The translations under genes were made by a program, and so were the position numbers. From NCBI GenBank assembly GCA_013822265.1, contig PNKD01000001.1, positions 1 to 64,000 on the forward strand: a stretch of 64,000 nt of DNA, written 5' to 3'. The stretch is from Leptothrix sp. (in: b-proteobacteria) (GTDB lineage: Bacteria > Pseudomonadota > Gammaproteobacteria > Burkholderiales > Burkholderiaceae_C). The notes below the pieces were generated by a model, which was given only the letters and a program-made list of their open reading frames with translations, did no database searches and was not told the DNA's origin. Below are positions 11,136 through 23,955 of this stretch, piece after piece (positions within the stretch are counted from its first letter, which is position 1; every line of letters starts with the position of its first letter).

Positions 11136-11579
11136 TCAGCGCTGACCGCGCACGAAGAGTTGGTCGAGTTCGAGGCGGGCAGCCAGCTGCAGCGCCTGCG
11201 AGCGCGCCGAAGGAAACGCGCTGACCGCGTAACCCTGGCGCAGCCGAACCAGCCACAGTCCGCGCGGCAGCGCGGCTTCGTGGCGTTCGAAGGCGCCGCG
11301 CACCTGCCGCTTCAACAGACTGCGCGTGACGGCTCGCCGCGCGTGCCGCTTGGGCACCACGCAGCCCAGCCACCAGTCGGTCGGGCAGTCATCCACAGGC
11401 TGGGGGCAAACCGGTGCAGGCCCTGTGGACAACTTGTCCACTACCGGCGGCCTGACAGGCGACTGGGGCCGCTGCGGCAACGCCGCCACGTGATGAACGG
11501 CGAAGTGCGTGCTTCGCGCCCAGGGTTTGGCGCCCAGCAAGCGTTCGAAGTCCGCCTTGTTGACAAGGCGGGTGGGCAT
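11136..11579 (-). CDS. rnpA: Ribonuclease P protein component with inserted linker
   Basis: LGCVVPKRHARRAVTRSLLKRQVR signature; between rpmH and yidD. Confidence 0.92.
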   Translation of the reverse strand: MPTRLVNKADFERLLGAKPWARSTHFAVHHVAALPQRPQSPVRPPVVDKLSTGPAPVCPQPVDDCPTDWWLGCVVPKRHARRAVTRSLLKRQVRGAFERHEAALPRGLWLVRLRQGYAVSAFPSARSQALQLAARLELDQLFVRGQR

Positions 11580-11637
11580 GGATGCTCCGGGGCGCCGAAA
11601 TGAGGTGTCGGAGACGGTTGCGGTCAGACCGCCCCGC

Positions 11638-11772
11638 TCAGACGGCCAGACGCTTGCGGCCCTTGGCGCGGCGAGCGTTGATCACCGCCCTGCCGCCGCG
11701 GGACTTCATGCGGACCAGGAAGCCGTGGGTGCGGGCGCGGCGGATCTTCGAGGGTTGATAGGTGCGCTTCAT
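11638..11772 (-). CDS. rpmH: 50S ribosomal protein L34 (44 aa; below the ORF-track cutoff)
   Basis: Manual translation [44 protein letters not shown]. Confidence 0.98.
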   Translation of the reverse strand: MKRTYQPSKIRRARTHGFLVRMKSRGGRAVINARRAKGRKRLAV

Positions 11773-11939
11773 GGCGGGCTCCGGTCGGTCTTGGAAAGGG
11801 CGGTCAGGGTGGCTTCGGGGGCGGATCGTCGTCTCGAACCGGGCGCCTGTCGGTCAGCCGGGCCTAGCGCTGCTTGTGCGGCTTTGCCGCACCGCCCGGC
11901 CCGAAAGGCCAGGCTCTTCCGCCAGGAAGATGAGTTCGG

Positions 11940-12101
11940 GAAACCCACGATTACAGCAAAAAAACCTAATCACGTCAAACACTTGCACCACAGACCGCGG
12001 CATCGCCCGGGCTTGACGCCGGCGCCGAATGTGTGGATAACTACGTTCCGCCGCGCTGGAGGGACCTCAGGATTGGCGGCTCTCACAACAAGATATCCAC
12101 A
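11940..12101. promoter_or_regulatory. Putative oriC core: AT-rich stretch plus DnaA boxes upstream of dnaA
   Basis: Perfect DnaA box TGTGGATAA at 12032-12040, ATATCCACA at 12093-12101, AT-rich run (acagcaaaaaaacctaatcacgtcaaac) near 11953-11980; rpmH/dnaA divergent intergenic. Confidence 0.75.
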
Positions 12102-13520
12102 ATGAGCTCAGATCTCTGGTCACGCGGCTGCGAGCGCCTTGCCGCCGTGCTGCCTGAACAACAATTCAATACCTGGATTCGCCCGCTGGCACCGGCGCTG
12201 CGTGACATGGGTTGCGCCGGCACCGTCGACGTAGTCGCCGTACAGGTGCCCAACCGCTTCAAGCTCGACTGGATCCGGTCGCAATACGCCGGCCACATCG
12301 AATCGGCGCTGACCGAAGTGGCGGGCCACCCCGTGCGCCTCGAGCTGACCTTGGCGCCACGCACTGAGCCCCTGCCCGGCACCGCCGAGCGCCACCTCGC
12401 CAACGGTGCGCCCGCCAACGCCGCACTGCTGGCCAGCCAGGCGATAGAGCGCGCCGGCCAGGCCCGCGCCGGAGGCGCGCCGGTGGCGCCGGCGGCCACC
12501 ACGCACCGGCTTAACACCGCCCTCACCTTCGACACCCTGGTGGCCGGCCGTGCCAACCAGATGGCCCGCACCGCCGCGCTGCACGTGGCCGGCGCGCCGG
12601 GCGTCATGTACAACCCGCTGTTCATCTACGGCGGCGTCGGGCTGGGCAAGACCCACCTCGTGCACGCGGTGGGCAACGCGCTGCTGAAGGACCGCCCCGA
12701 CGCCCGCGTGCTCTACCTGCACGCCGAACAGTTCATCAGCGACGTCGTCAAGAACTACCAGCGCAAGACCTTCGACGAACTCAAGGCCAAGTACCACAGC
12801 CTGGACCTGCTGCTCATCGACGACGTGCAGTTCTTCGCCGGCAAGGACCGCACGCAGGAAGAGTTCTTCAACGCCTTCGAGGCCCTGCTGACCAAGCGCG
12901 CGCACATCATCATGACCAGCGACACCTACCCCAAGGGATTGGTGGACATCGACGAGCGCCTGACCAGCCGCTTCGACGCCGGCCTCACGGTGGCCATCGA
13001 ACCGCCCGAGCTCGAGATGCGCGTGGCCATCCTGATGCGCAAGGCCACGGCCGAGAACACCGAGATGCCCGAGGACGTGGCCTTCTTCATCGCCAAGAAC
13101 GTGCGCGCCAACGTGCGCGAACTCGAAGGCGCACTGCGCAAGGTGCTGGCCTACAGCCGCTTCAGCCACAAGGACATCAACATCGCGCTGGCGCGCGACG
13201 CGCTGAAAGACCTGCTGAGCATCCAGAACCGGCAGATCGGCGTCGAGAACATCCAGAAGACGGTGGCCGACTTCTACAAGATCAAGGTCGCCGACATGTA
13301 CAGCAAGAAGCGCCCGGCCAGCATCGCCAGGCCGCGCCAGATCGCGATGTACCTGGCCAAGGACATGACCAAGAAGAGCCTGCCCGAGATCGGCGAGCTC
13401 TTCGGCGGCCGTGACCACACCACCGTGCTGCACGCCGTGCGCAAGATTGGCGCCGAACGCACCACCAACCCCGAACTGAACCAGCAACTGCACGTGCTGG
13501 AGCAGACGCTCAAGGGGTGA
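12102..13520 (+). CDS. dnaA: Chromosomal replication initiator protein DnaA
   Basis: [45 protein letters not shown] signature. Confidence 0.98.
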   Translation: MSSDLWSRGCERLAAVLPEQQFNTWIRPLAPALRDMGCAGTVDVVAVQVPNRFKLDWIRSQYAGHIESALTEVAGHPVRLELTLAPRTEPLPGTAERHLANGAPANAALLASQAIERAGQARAGGAPVAPAATTHRLNTALTFDTLVAGRANQMARTAALHVAGAPGVMYNPLFIYGGVGLGKTHLVHAVGNALLKDRPDARVLYLHAEQFISDVVKNYQRKTFDELKAKYHSLDLLLIDDVQFFAGKDRTQEEFFNAFEALLTKRAHIIMTSDTYPKGLVDIDERLTSRFDAGLTVAIEPPELEMRVAILMRKATAENTEMPEDVAFFIAKNVRANVRELEGALRKVLAYSRFSHKDINIALARDALKDLLSIQNRQIGVENIQKTVADFYKIKVADMYSKKRPASIARPRQIAMYLAKDMTKKSLPEIGELFGGRDHTTVLHAVRKIGAERTTNPELNQQLHVLEQTLKG

Positions 13521-13611
13521 GCGGCCACCAGGGCACCCGCAGGCCCCTTTGCGAGGCGAGCGGCAGCGAAAAGACGCCGCGCCGCGTCACAATCCGGGGT
13601 ACTGCAAAGCC

Positions 13612-13648
13612 TGTGGAGAAAACCGGCACAACCGTGGTCTTGTCCACA
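13612..13648. promoter_or_regulatory. DnaA-box-like pair in the dnaA-dnaN spacer
   Basis: TGTGGAGAA (13612-13620) and TTGTCCACA (13640-13648), each one mismatch from TTATCCACA/complement. Confidence 0.5.
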
Positions 13649-13818
13649 GCCGCAGGCCCGGCGCCAGGCTTGTCCCCGTTGGCACTACAGCGGCAACCGG
13701 TGCCCGCCCACAGGCTTGCACAGTTTCCAAGTCGTTGATCGGTAAGACGAAAATCGCGTTGTCCCCAGTTCCGGGCCGGCTCTACCAGCTACTACCAAGT
13801 TTAAAAAGAGGAAAAGGC

Positions 13819-14928
13819 ATGATCGTTCTCAAAGCGGCCCAGGCGAATCTCCTCGAAGCCTTGCAGTCGGTGGCGGGCATCGTCGAGCGCAGGCACACGC
13901 TGCCCATCCTGGCCAACGTGCTGCTGCGAAAAAACGGCCCCAGCATCGAGTTCACGACCAGCGACCTCGAGATCCAGGTGCGCACCAACGCCGAACTCGG
14001 CGGCGACGCCGGGCAACTGGCCACCACCGTGGGCGCGCGCAAGCTCATCGACATCCTGCGCAGCCTGCCGGCCGAGCAGACCGTGACGCTCAGTGCCGCC
14101 CAGAACAAGCTCACGCTGCAAGGCGGCAAGAGCCGCTTCACGCTGCAGACGCTGCCGGCGGATGACTTCCCCCTCGTCAACGAGAGCGTCGACTTCGGGC
14201 CCACCTTCAGCGTGCCGCAGAAGACGCTGCGTGAACTGATCAACCAGGTGCACTTCGCGATGGCCGTGCACGACATCCGCTACTACCTCAACGGCATCCT
14301 GTTCATCGCCGAAGGCAAGACGCTGACGCTGGTGGCCACCGACGGCCACCGCCTCGCGCTGGCCCAGGCCCAGCTCGAGCAGGACGTGCCCAGCAAGCAG
14401 GAAGTCATCCTGCCGCGCAAGACCGTGCTCGAGCTGCAGCGCCTGCTCAAGGACGAAGAAACCGCCATCGAGATGCGCTTTGCCAACAACCAGGCCAAGT
14501 TCAACTTCTCGGGCATGGAGTTCGTCACCAAGCTCGTCGAAGGCAAGTTCCCCGACTACAACCGCGTCATCCCCAAGAACCACAAGAACGTCGTCGTGCT
14601 GGGCCGCGCGCCGCTGCTGGCCAGCCTGCAGCGTGCCGCCATCCTGACCAGCGACAAGTTCAAGGGTGTGCGCGTCAACGTCGAACCCGGCCTGCTGCGC
14701 ATCGCCAGCAGCAACGCCGAACAGGAGGAGGCCAAGGAAGAGCTGGAGATCGACTACGAGGGCGACGCCATCGAGATGGGCTTCAACGTCACCTACCTCA
14801 TCGATGTGCTGGCCAACTGCCCGCACGACATGGTGAAGCTCGAGCTGCAGGACAGCGCCGCCAGCGCGCTGTTCAGCGTGCCCGAGCAGCCTGGTTTCAA
14901 GTACGTCGTGATGCCCATGCGCATCTAG
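13819..14928 (+). CDS. dnaN: DNA polymerase III beta subunit (sliding clamp)
   Basis: MIVLKAAQANLLEALQSVAGIVERRHTLPILANVLL...; C-terminal YVVMPMRI. Confidence 0.98.
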   Translation: MIVLKAAQANLLEALQSVAGIVERRHTLPILANVLLRKNGPSIEFTTSDLEIQVRTNAELGGDAGQLATTVGARKLIDILRSLPAEQTVTLSAAQNKLTLQGGKSRFTLQTLPADDFPLVNESVDFGPTFSVPQKTLRELINQVHFAMAVHDIRYYLNGILFIAEGKTLTLVATDGHRLALAQAQLEQDVPSKQEVILPRKTVLELQRLLKDEETAIEMRFANNQAKFNFSGMEFVTKLVEGKFPDYNRVIPKNHKNVVVLGRAPLLASLQRAAILTSDKFKGVRVNVEPGLLRIASSNAEQEEAKEELEIDYEGDAIEMGFNVTYLIDVLANCPHDMVKLELQDSAASALFSVPEQPGFKYVVMPMRI

Positions 14929-17664
<2,736 letters not shown>

Positions 17665-17679
17665 GGAGCTGGTGTCGTT

Positions 17680-18140
17680 GCGCGCTACTTTCAACTGTTC
17701 GGGCTGCAGCCTCACCGGACCGTTGGCTTCAAGCTGTCCAACGACCCTTTCTTCATCGAGAAGCTGCGCGACCTGGTCGGCCTGTAGCTGAGCCCGCCCG
17801 ACAACGCGCTGGTGATCTGCGTGGACGAGAAGAGCCAGTGCCAGGCGCTGGAGCGCACGCAGCCGATGCTGCCCATGGGCTTGGGCTATGTCGAGGGCGT
17901 CACGCACGACCACAAGCGCCACGGTACGACCACGTTGTTCGCGGCGCTGAACGTGCTCAAGGGCGCGGTGCTGGCTACAAAGCCATCGGCGGTGGCTCGT
18001 TCACCAGCGTCAAACAACGCGTGCGGCGCATCGATCACTTCGTCACGGCGTGCAACACGAACGGCAAGCCCTTCAAGTGGACTGCCACCGCAGACTCGAT
18101 CCTCGAAAAGCTGCATCGACTTTGCTCACGTATCAGCGGG
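17680..18140 (+). pseudogene. IS630-type transposase remnant (in-frame stop and internal deletion)
   Basis: [78 protein letters not shown], then in another frame [20 protein letters not shown]; middle segment absent. Confidence 0.8.
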
Positions 18141-18326
18141 AAGAGACGCTGTGAGGTTCTTGACGGTCGCTCCCTGCCACCTCAGTCACCCGACCTTGAA
18201 GGTTGAGTGTCGGCATTGTGAGGAACAGCGGTCACTGGGCGGCGTCACTTCGCGGGCAGCCTGCGGCCCGTTGCCGACGTTGCTTCGCGCCGGGTCTCGT
18301 GCTTCGCGCATGCCTGCCTTCGGGCA

Positions 18327-18349
18327 GGCCGAGGGTGTTGGGTGGGCTG
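18327..18349 (+). repeat. Copy 1 of a 23-bp dispersed repeat GGCCGAGGGTGTTGGGTGGGCTG
   Basis: Identical 23-mer recurs at 39593-39615. Confidence 0.85.
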
Positions 18350-18398
18350 ATCCTGCGCAGATGCCTGCGCGCCGCGGCGCGCCCCCCGGCGCGCCGCC

Positions 18399-19322
18399 TC
18401 AGTCGCGCCGCCCGTCGGCGTGCAGCGACAGGATGTCCACGGCCGCGCGGTTGCACGGCGTGGGCACGCCCAGGCGGCGGCCGCGCTCGACGACGTCGCC
18501 GCTGAGCCAGGGCAGCTCGAGCCGGTTGCCGCGCTCCAGGTCGTGGTGCATCGACGAGGTCATGGTCTCGGGCAGCGTGTCGGCAAAGGCCAGCCGGTTC
18601 TCGGCGTACTCGGGCGGCAGCGCCACGCCTTCGGCGCGCGCCACCTTCACCACCTCGTCCATCACGTCGTGCAGGAAGGCGTGGGCCCGCGGGTGCGCGC
18701 GGATGCGGCCTATGGGCAGCCGGGCCAGCGTCGTCGTCGCCGACAGGCCGACGAGGAACACGAACTTCTCCCACTGCGCATGGCGGATGCGGGTGCTGAG
18801 ATCGTGGTCGATGCCGGCCTCGGCGCAGGCGGCGGCAAAGGCCTGCATGCGCGGGCTCGCGCTGCCGTCGAACTCGCCGAACACCAGCCGTGCCATCGTG
18901 CCGCCGTGGCGGATGACGCCGGGCTCGGCGATGTGCGAGGCGATGTAGCCCACGCCGCCGGCGACATGGCGCGCGCCCAGTGCCTCGCGCAGCAGGTCGT
19001 CCTTGACGACGCCGTTCTGGAACGACACCACCACGGTGTCGTCGCCCAGCAGCGGCCACAGCGACTGCGCGGCGTCGATGGTGTCCCAGAGCTTGACGCC
19101 GAAGAGCACGAGGTCGGCGCGGGCGATCTCGGACGGGTTCTCGAAGGCGCGCACCTGCGGCAGGTGCAGGTCGCCCAGCGGGCTCAGCACCCGCAGGCCG
19201 TGCTTGCGCATGGCCTGCAGGTGCGCGCCGCGCGCGACGAAGCTGACCTCGTGCCCGGCCTGCGCCAGGCGGCCGCCGAAGTAGCCGCCGACCCCGCCGC
19301 TGCCCATGATGGTGATGCGCAT
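18399..19322 (-). CDS. panE: Ketopantoate reductase family (ApbA/PanE) 2-dehydropantoate 2-reductase
   Basis: [48 protein letters not shown]. Confidence 0.85.
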   Translation of the reverse strand: MRITIMGSGGVGGYFGGRLAQAGHEVSFVARGAHLQAMRKHGLRVLSPLGDLHLPQVRAFENPSEIARADLVLFGVKLWDTIDAAQSLWPLLGDDTVVVSFQNGVVKDDLLREALGARHVAGGVGYIASHIAEPGVIRHGGTMARLVFGEFDGSASPRMQAFAAACAEAGIDHDLSTRIRHAQWEKFVFLVGLSATTTLARLPIGRIRAHPRAHAFLHDVMDEVVKVARAEGVALPPEYAENRLAFADTLPETMTSSMHHDLERGNRLELPWLSGDVVERGRRLGVPTPCNRAAVDILSLHADGRRD

Positions 19323-19402
19323 TTCAGTACCGCCCGGCCGTTCCGAAGGCACTGAGAGCCCCCGCGCGGGGCTGCGAACCGAGTGGGCTTGCGGGTCTCA
19401 TT

Positions 19403-20722
19403 TCAATCAGCCTTTCTGCCGAATGCCGGGTCGATGCGCAGCAGCGCCGCCGCCGCGAAGGACGGCACCGTGGCCACGCAGGTCCAGACGAAGAAGTTGA
19501 AGTAGCCCAGCTGCGTCTGCAGCCAACCCGCGCCCATGCCGGGCAGCATCATGCCCAAGGCCATGAAGCCCGTGCACAGCGCGTAGTGCGCGGTCTTGTG
19601 CGGGTTCTCGCCGCCGGCGCCGTCGCTGCCCGGCGCGCCGTCGTGGCCGCCGGCGACCATCAGCATGTAGACCATGAAGGCCGTGAAGCCCAGGCCATAG
19701 CCGAACTGCTCGATGGCCACCGCGCCGCTGACCAGCCACAGACTGCCCGGCTGCGCCCAGGCCAGCGCCACGAACACGGTGTTGGGCAGGTGCATGCACA
19801 GCACCAGCGGCCACAGCAGCTTCTTCAGGCCGCCGCGGCTGACGAGCCAGCCGCCCAGCAGCCCGCCGATGGTCAGCGCGGCCACGCCCACGGTGCCGTA
19901 GGCGATGCCCACGTCCTGTGTCGTCAGCCCCAGGCCGCCGGCGGCCACCGGGTCGAGCATGAACGGCGTCACCAGCTTCAGCAGCTGTGCCTCGGCGAAA
20001 CGGTAGAGCAGCAGGAAGGCCAGCAGCCGCACGATGCCGGGGCGGCGGAAGAAGGCCGCGAAGACGGTGGCGAAGTCGGCCCAGAAGGTGGCGCTGCGCG
20101 GCGCCGGCCGGTCGCTGGCCGGCCGCGGCAGCGCCCACTGGTGCCAGGCTGCGGCCGCCACGAACAGCAGTGCCATCAGCCCGAACACCCAGGCCCAGGC
20201 CAGCGCCACCTGCCCGGTGCGCTGCTGCAGTTGCCCGGCCAGCACGACGAGCCCGCCCTGGCCGCCGATCATCGCCAGCCGGTAGAAAGTGCTGCGCACG
20301 CCGACGAACGCGGCCTGCGCCGCCGGCGGCTGGGCCAGCATGTAGAAGCCGTCGGCGGCGATGTCGTGGGTGGCCGAGGCAAAGGCCATGAGCCAGAAGA
20401 TCACCAGTGTGGTCTGCAGGAAGGCCGGCGCCGGCACCGCCAGCGCCACGCCGGCGAGCAAGGCGCCGACGACGAACTGCAGCCCGACGATCCAGCGCCG
20501 CTTGGTGCCCAGCAGGTCGACCAGCGGGCCCCACAGCGGCTTGATGACCCAGGGCAGGTAGAGCCAGCTCGTGAGCAGCGCGATCTCGGTGTTGCCGACG
20601 CCGAGGTTCTTGTACATGACCACGGCCAGCGTCATCACCGTCACATAGGGCAGGCCCTGGGCGAAGTACAGCGTGGGGATCCAGCGCCAGGGGCGCGCGG
20701 CGGTGAGCGAGGAAGGAGCCAA
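19403..20722 (-). CDS. MFS transporter, AmpG-like
   Basis: WIPTLYFAQGLPYVTVMTLAVVMYKNLGVGNTEIALLTSWLYLPWVIKPLWGPLVD and ATHDIAADGFYM typical of AmpG/PAT relatives; TTG start proposed. Confidence 0.8.
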   Translation of the reverse strand: MAPSSLTAARPWRWIPTLYFAQGLPYVTVMTLAVVMYKNLGVGNTEIALLTSWLYLPWVIKPLWGPLVDLLGTKRRWIVGLQFVVGALLAGVALAVPAPAFLQTTLVIFWLMAFASATHDIAADGFYMLAQPPAAQAAFVGVRSTFYRLAMIGGQGGLVVLAGQLQQRTGQVALAWAWVFGLMALLFVAAAAWHQWALPRPASDRPAPRSATFWADFATVFAAFFRRPGIVRLLAFLLLYRFAEAQLLKLVTPFMLDPVAAGGLGLTTQDVGIAYGTVGVAALTIGGLLGGWLVSRGGLKKLLWPLVLCMHLPNTVFVALAWAQPGSLWLVSGAVAIEQFGYGLGFTAFMVYMLMVAGGHDGAPGSDGAGGENPHKTAHYALCTGFMALGMMLPGMGAGWLQTQLGYFNFFVWTCVATVPSFAAAALLRIDPAFGRKAD

Positions 20723-21010
20723 GTGCAGCGTGGTCGGTGGGTGGACGGGCCGATGGACGGGCGCGCGGCTCAGGAACGCCGCGACGCAATGTTCACATGC
20801 TTCCGGCCGCCCGCCGGCGGGTTGCCAGCTGCCGGCGGTGTTGTGCGCACGCCGCACGGCGGCCGATATCGCCGCGTGCAACTCACAAACATGGTTATTC
20901 CCGATTTGCCGATCTATGCTGGGCTCACAACACTGTTCCAGTATGTGCCGCTGCATGCGGCGAACCGGCCTCGAGACCGGTCGTCCCCACAACCCCGAGA
21001 GGAACACCGG

Positions 21011-23878
21011 ATGAAACTGAAGACCGTCGTCGGCAGCCTGGCGCTGCTGGGCCTGGCCAGCCACGCCCTCGCCCAGACCCCACCCGCGCCGCAGCGCATC
21101 ACCATCACCGGCTCGAGCATCAAGCGCATCGCCGACGAGGGCGCGCTGCCGCTGCAGGTGATCAGGCGCGCCGACCTCGACCGCGACGGCATCACCAGCG
21201 CCGAACAGGTCATCCTGAGCCTCAGCACCAACGGCAATGGCCTGGACAACCTGGCCAGCAATGCCGACGTCGTGGGCGGTGCGCAGCGCGGCAACAACGG
21301 CGCCACCAGCGCCAACCTGCGCGGACAGGGCAGCAATGCGACGCTGATCCTGCTCAACGGCAGACGGGTCGCGGCGCACGGCCTCAACGGTGGCGTCGTC
21401 GACCTCAACCAGATCCCGATGGCGGCCATCGACCGCATCGAGGTGCTGAAGGACGGCGCCAGTGCCATCTACGGCACCGACGCCATCGGCGGCGTCATCA
21501 ACTTCATCATGCGCACCGACTTCACTGGCGGTCTGGTGCGCGCCACGGTCGACGTCACCGAGGCCGGTGGCGGCAACATCTTCAGCGGCAGCGTGGCCGG
21601 TGGATTCGGCAGCCTGGAGCGCGATGGCTTCAACCTCATCGCCACGCTCGGCGTGACAGAGAACAAGGCGCTGCGCGGCGACCAGCGCGACTTCGTCAAC
21701 ACCTTCCAGCCGAACCGCGGCCTGAGCGTGGACACACGAGGCACGCCGTTTGCCACGCTGTTCCCACTCGCCGGCACGCTGTTCCCGACTGCTGCGGCCT
21801 TCCCCAACATTCCAGGCACGACCACGGCCGCGGGTGGCGGCCTGAACGTGCTGGACCTGCCCGGCGGGCCGGGCTGCGGCGCCATCAGTGGCATGGCGCC
21901 TTACGACGAGCTGCTGTGGAACGTGCCCAGTGCCGCCCTGGCCTGTGCCTGGGACACCGGCCGCGCCGTCGTGTTGCAGCAGCCGGTCACCAGCACCAGC
22001 CTGGTGGCACGCGCCACCTTCAAAGCCGGCGATCACTACCTTGCCGCCGAACTGACGGCCTCGCAGACCGACTCGGCCAAGCGCTTCTCGAACGTCCAGA
22101 TCACGCCCAACACGACCACGCAGCAGTTGCGCTTCCCGCGCAACGCCAACAGCCAGGCGGCCTACGACGAAGTCTTCAATCGCCTGCGGGCGGCCTTTCC
22201 TGCCAACATCACCGAAGCCCAGCGCGATCAGCCCTTGGCCTACCGCTGGCGCTGCATCGAGTGCGGCCCGCGGGAACAGGAGACCGAGGCCGACACGCAG
22301 CGCCTGGCGCTCACCGCCGAAGGTCCGCTCTTCGCGGGCTGGGACTACCGCGCCGGACTGGTGCAGTCCAAGAGCGAGGCCAAGAGCACGCTGGGCAGCG
22401 GCTACTACTTCCGCGGCACCACCGCCACCGGCCTATCCGACGGCGGTGCGGGCATCATCCCGGCGCTGAACAGCGGCCTGGTCAACATCTTCCTGCTGCC
22501 TGGCCAGGTGCAGAGCGCGGCCGGCCTGGCAGCCCTTGAAGCGGCGTCGGCGCGTGGCGTGGTGCTGTATGGCGGCGAGTTCACGATGCAGCAGCTCGAC
22601 GTGTCGGCCAGCGGCGCCGTGTTCAGGCTGCCGGGCGGCAATGCGATGGCGGCGGTGGGCGTAGACCTGCGTACCGAGAAGTACAGGTTCAACGGCGACG
22701 AACGCGAGGCCGCGGCACGACGTGTCATCGTGGCCGCGCCCTTCGACCAGGACAACGTGCTCAGTGGCGTGAAGCGCGACGTGAACGCCATTTACGGCGA
22801 ACTGCTGCTGCCGCTGACGCCGACGATGGAAACCACGCTGGCGGTTCGTCAGGACAGGTACGACGGCTTCGGGACCACCACCAACCCCAAGGTGTCCGGC
22901 CTCTGGAGGCCCAACAACCAGTTCCTGCTGCGTGGCAGCTACAGCACCGGCTTTCGCGTGCCCACGTTCAACCAGCTCTACAACGGATCGGCTGCCTCGC
23001 TGTACACCGGCACGGCGCTGGTAGACCCGCTGACCTGCCCCGGCGGCCGCCCGAACGTCACGGATCCGGGCTGTGCCTTCATCGACCGCGCAGCCGACAT
23101 CATCAACGGCGGCAAGCCCGACCTGGGGCCCGAGGAAGCCAAGATGGGTTCAGTGGGTTTTGTCTGGGAACCGCTGCCGAGCTTCAGCGTGGGCCTGGAC
23201 TGGTGGAGCATCCAGCGCCAAGGCACGATACAGACGCTGTCGCTGACGCAGCTGATCGACAACTACGCGCAGTTCCCCGAGCGTTTCATCCGCAACGCCC
23301 AGAACACGCTGGTCGCCGTGGACGCACGCTGGGCGAACGCGGGTGAAACCGAGACCGACGGCCTCGAAGTCAGCCTGCGCGGCGGCTTCGACGCCGTGGG
23401 CGCGCGCTGGACCGCCGGCATGGACGGCACCTACCTGCTGAAGAAGCGCTCGCGCGTGGTCCCCGGCGTCAACTGGGGCCCGAGCGAAATCGGCCGCTTC
23501 ACCTTCGGCGGCGACCTGGGTCTGCGCTGGAAACACGGCGCCTTCATCACCTACAAGCGCGGTGACTGGAGCAGCACCTTCAGCCAGACCTACCGCGCCG
23601 GCTACAACGACCAGGTGCTGCCAGGCGTCGCCGCGGGCCGCGTCTCGCCGCCCGACTACAAGCCCAAGGTCGACGCCTATGTCACCTACAACCTGGGTGT
23701 CACATGGAGCGGCATCAAAGGCCTGACGCTGACCGGCTTGGTGAAGAACCTGTTCGACACGGACCCCCCGTTCGCCATCACCTACGACAGCAACTTCGGC
23801 AGCGGCAGCAGCTGGGAGCCGCGCGTGGCCGACCCGCGTGGCCGCGCCTTCGCCGTCACGGCCCAGTACCGCTTCTGA
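21011..23878 (+). CDS. TonB-dependent outer membrane receptor
   Basis: Signal peptide; LRGQGSNATLILLNGRRVA, IDRIEVLKDGASAIYGTDAIGGVINFIM plug; terminal aromatic F (QYRF*). Confidence 0.93.
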   Translation: MKLKTVVGSLALLGLASHALAQTPPAPQRITITGSSIKRIADEGALPLQVIRRADLDRDGITSAEQVILSLSTNGNGLDNLASNADVVGGAQRGNNGATSANLRGQGSNATLILLNGRRVAAHGLNGGVVDLNQIPMAAIDRIEVLKDGASAIYGTDAIGGVINFIMRTDFTGGLVRATVDVTEAGGGNIFSGSVAGGFGSLERDGFNLIATLGVTENKALRGDQRDFVNTFQPNRGLSVDTRGTPFATLFPLAGTLFPTAAAFPNIPGTTTAAGGGLNVLDLPGGPGCGAISGMAPYDELLWNVPSAALACAWDTGRAVVLQQPVTSTSLVARATFKAGDHYLAAELTASQTDSAKRFSNVQITPNTTTQQLRFPRNANSQAAYDEVFNRLRAAFPANITEAQRDQPLAYRWRCIECGPREQETEADTQRLALTAEGPLFAGWDYRAGLVQSKSEAKSTLGSGYYFRGTTATGLSDGGAGIIPALNSGLVNIFLLPGQVQSAAGLAALEAASARGVVLYGGEFTMQQLDVSASGAVFRLPGGNAMAAVGVDLRTEKYRFNGDEREAAARRVIVAAPFDQDNVLSGVKRDVNAIYGELLLPLTPTMETTLAVRQDRYDGFGTTTNPKVSGLWRPNNQFLLRGSYSTGFRVPTFNQLYNGSAASLYTGTALVDPLTCPGGRPNVTDPGCAFIDRAADIINGGKPDLGPEEAKMGSVGFVWEPLPSFSVGLDWWSIQRQGTIQTLSLTQLIDNYAQFPERFIRNAQNTLVAVDARWANAGETETDGLEVSLRGGFDAVGARWTAGMDGTYLLKKRSRVVPGVNWGPSEIGRFTFGGDLGLRWKHGAFITYKRGDWSSTFSQTYRAGYNDQVLPGVAAGRVSPPDYKPKVDAYVTYNLGVTWSGIKGLTLTGLVKNLFDTDPPFAITYDSNFGSGSSWEPRVADPRGRAFAVTAQYRF

Positions 23879-23906
23879 GCGCGGCCTGAAGCCCGGCTGC
23901 CGACTC

Positions 23907-23930
23907 GGGGCCTCCGCGGAGGCCCCTTTC
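23907..23930 (+). terminator. Rho-independent terminator after the TonB receptor
   Basis: GGGGCCTCC-GC-GGAGGCCCC then TTTC (read directly). Confidence 0.75.
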
Positions 23931-23955
23931 CTTTGGCGCAACCAGAGCCACGCCC

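Noticed and set aside
20723-21010. Possible riboswitch upstream of the TonB receptor
   Set aside because: Could not identify a B12-box or other conserved riboswitch core by eye; needs Infernal/Rfam.
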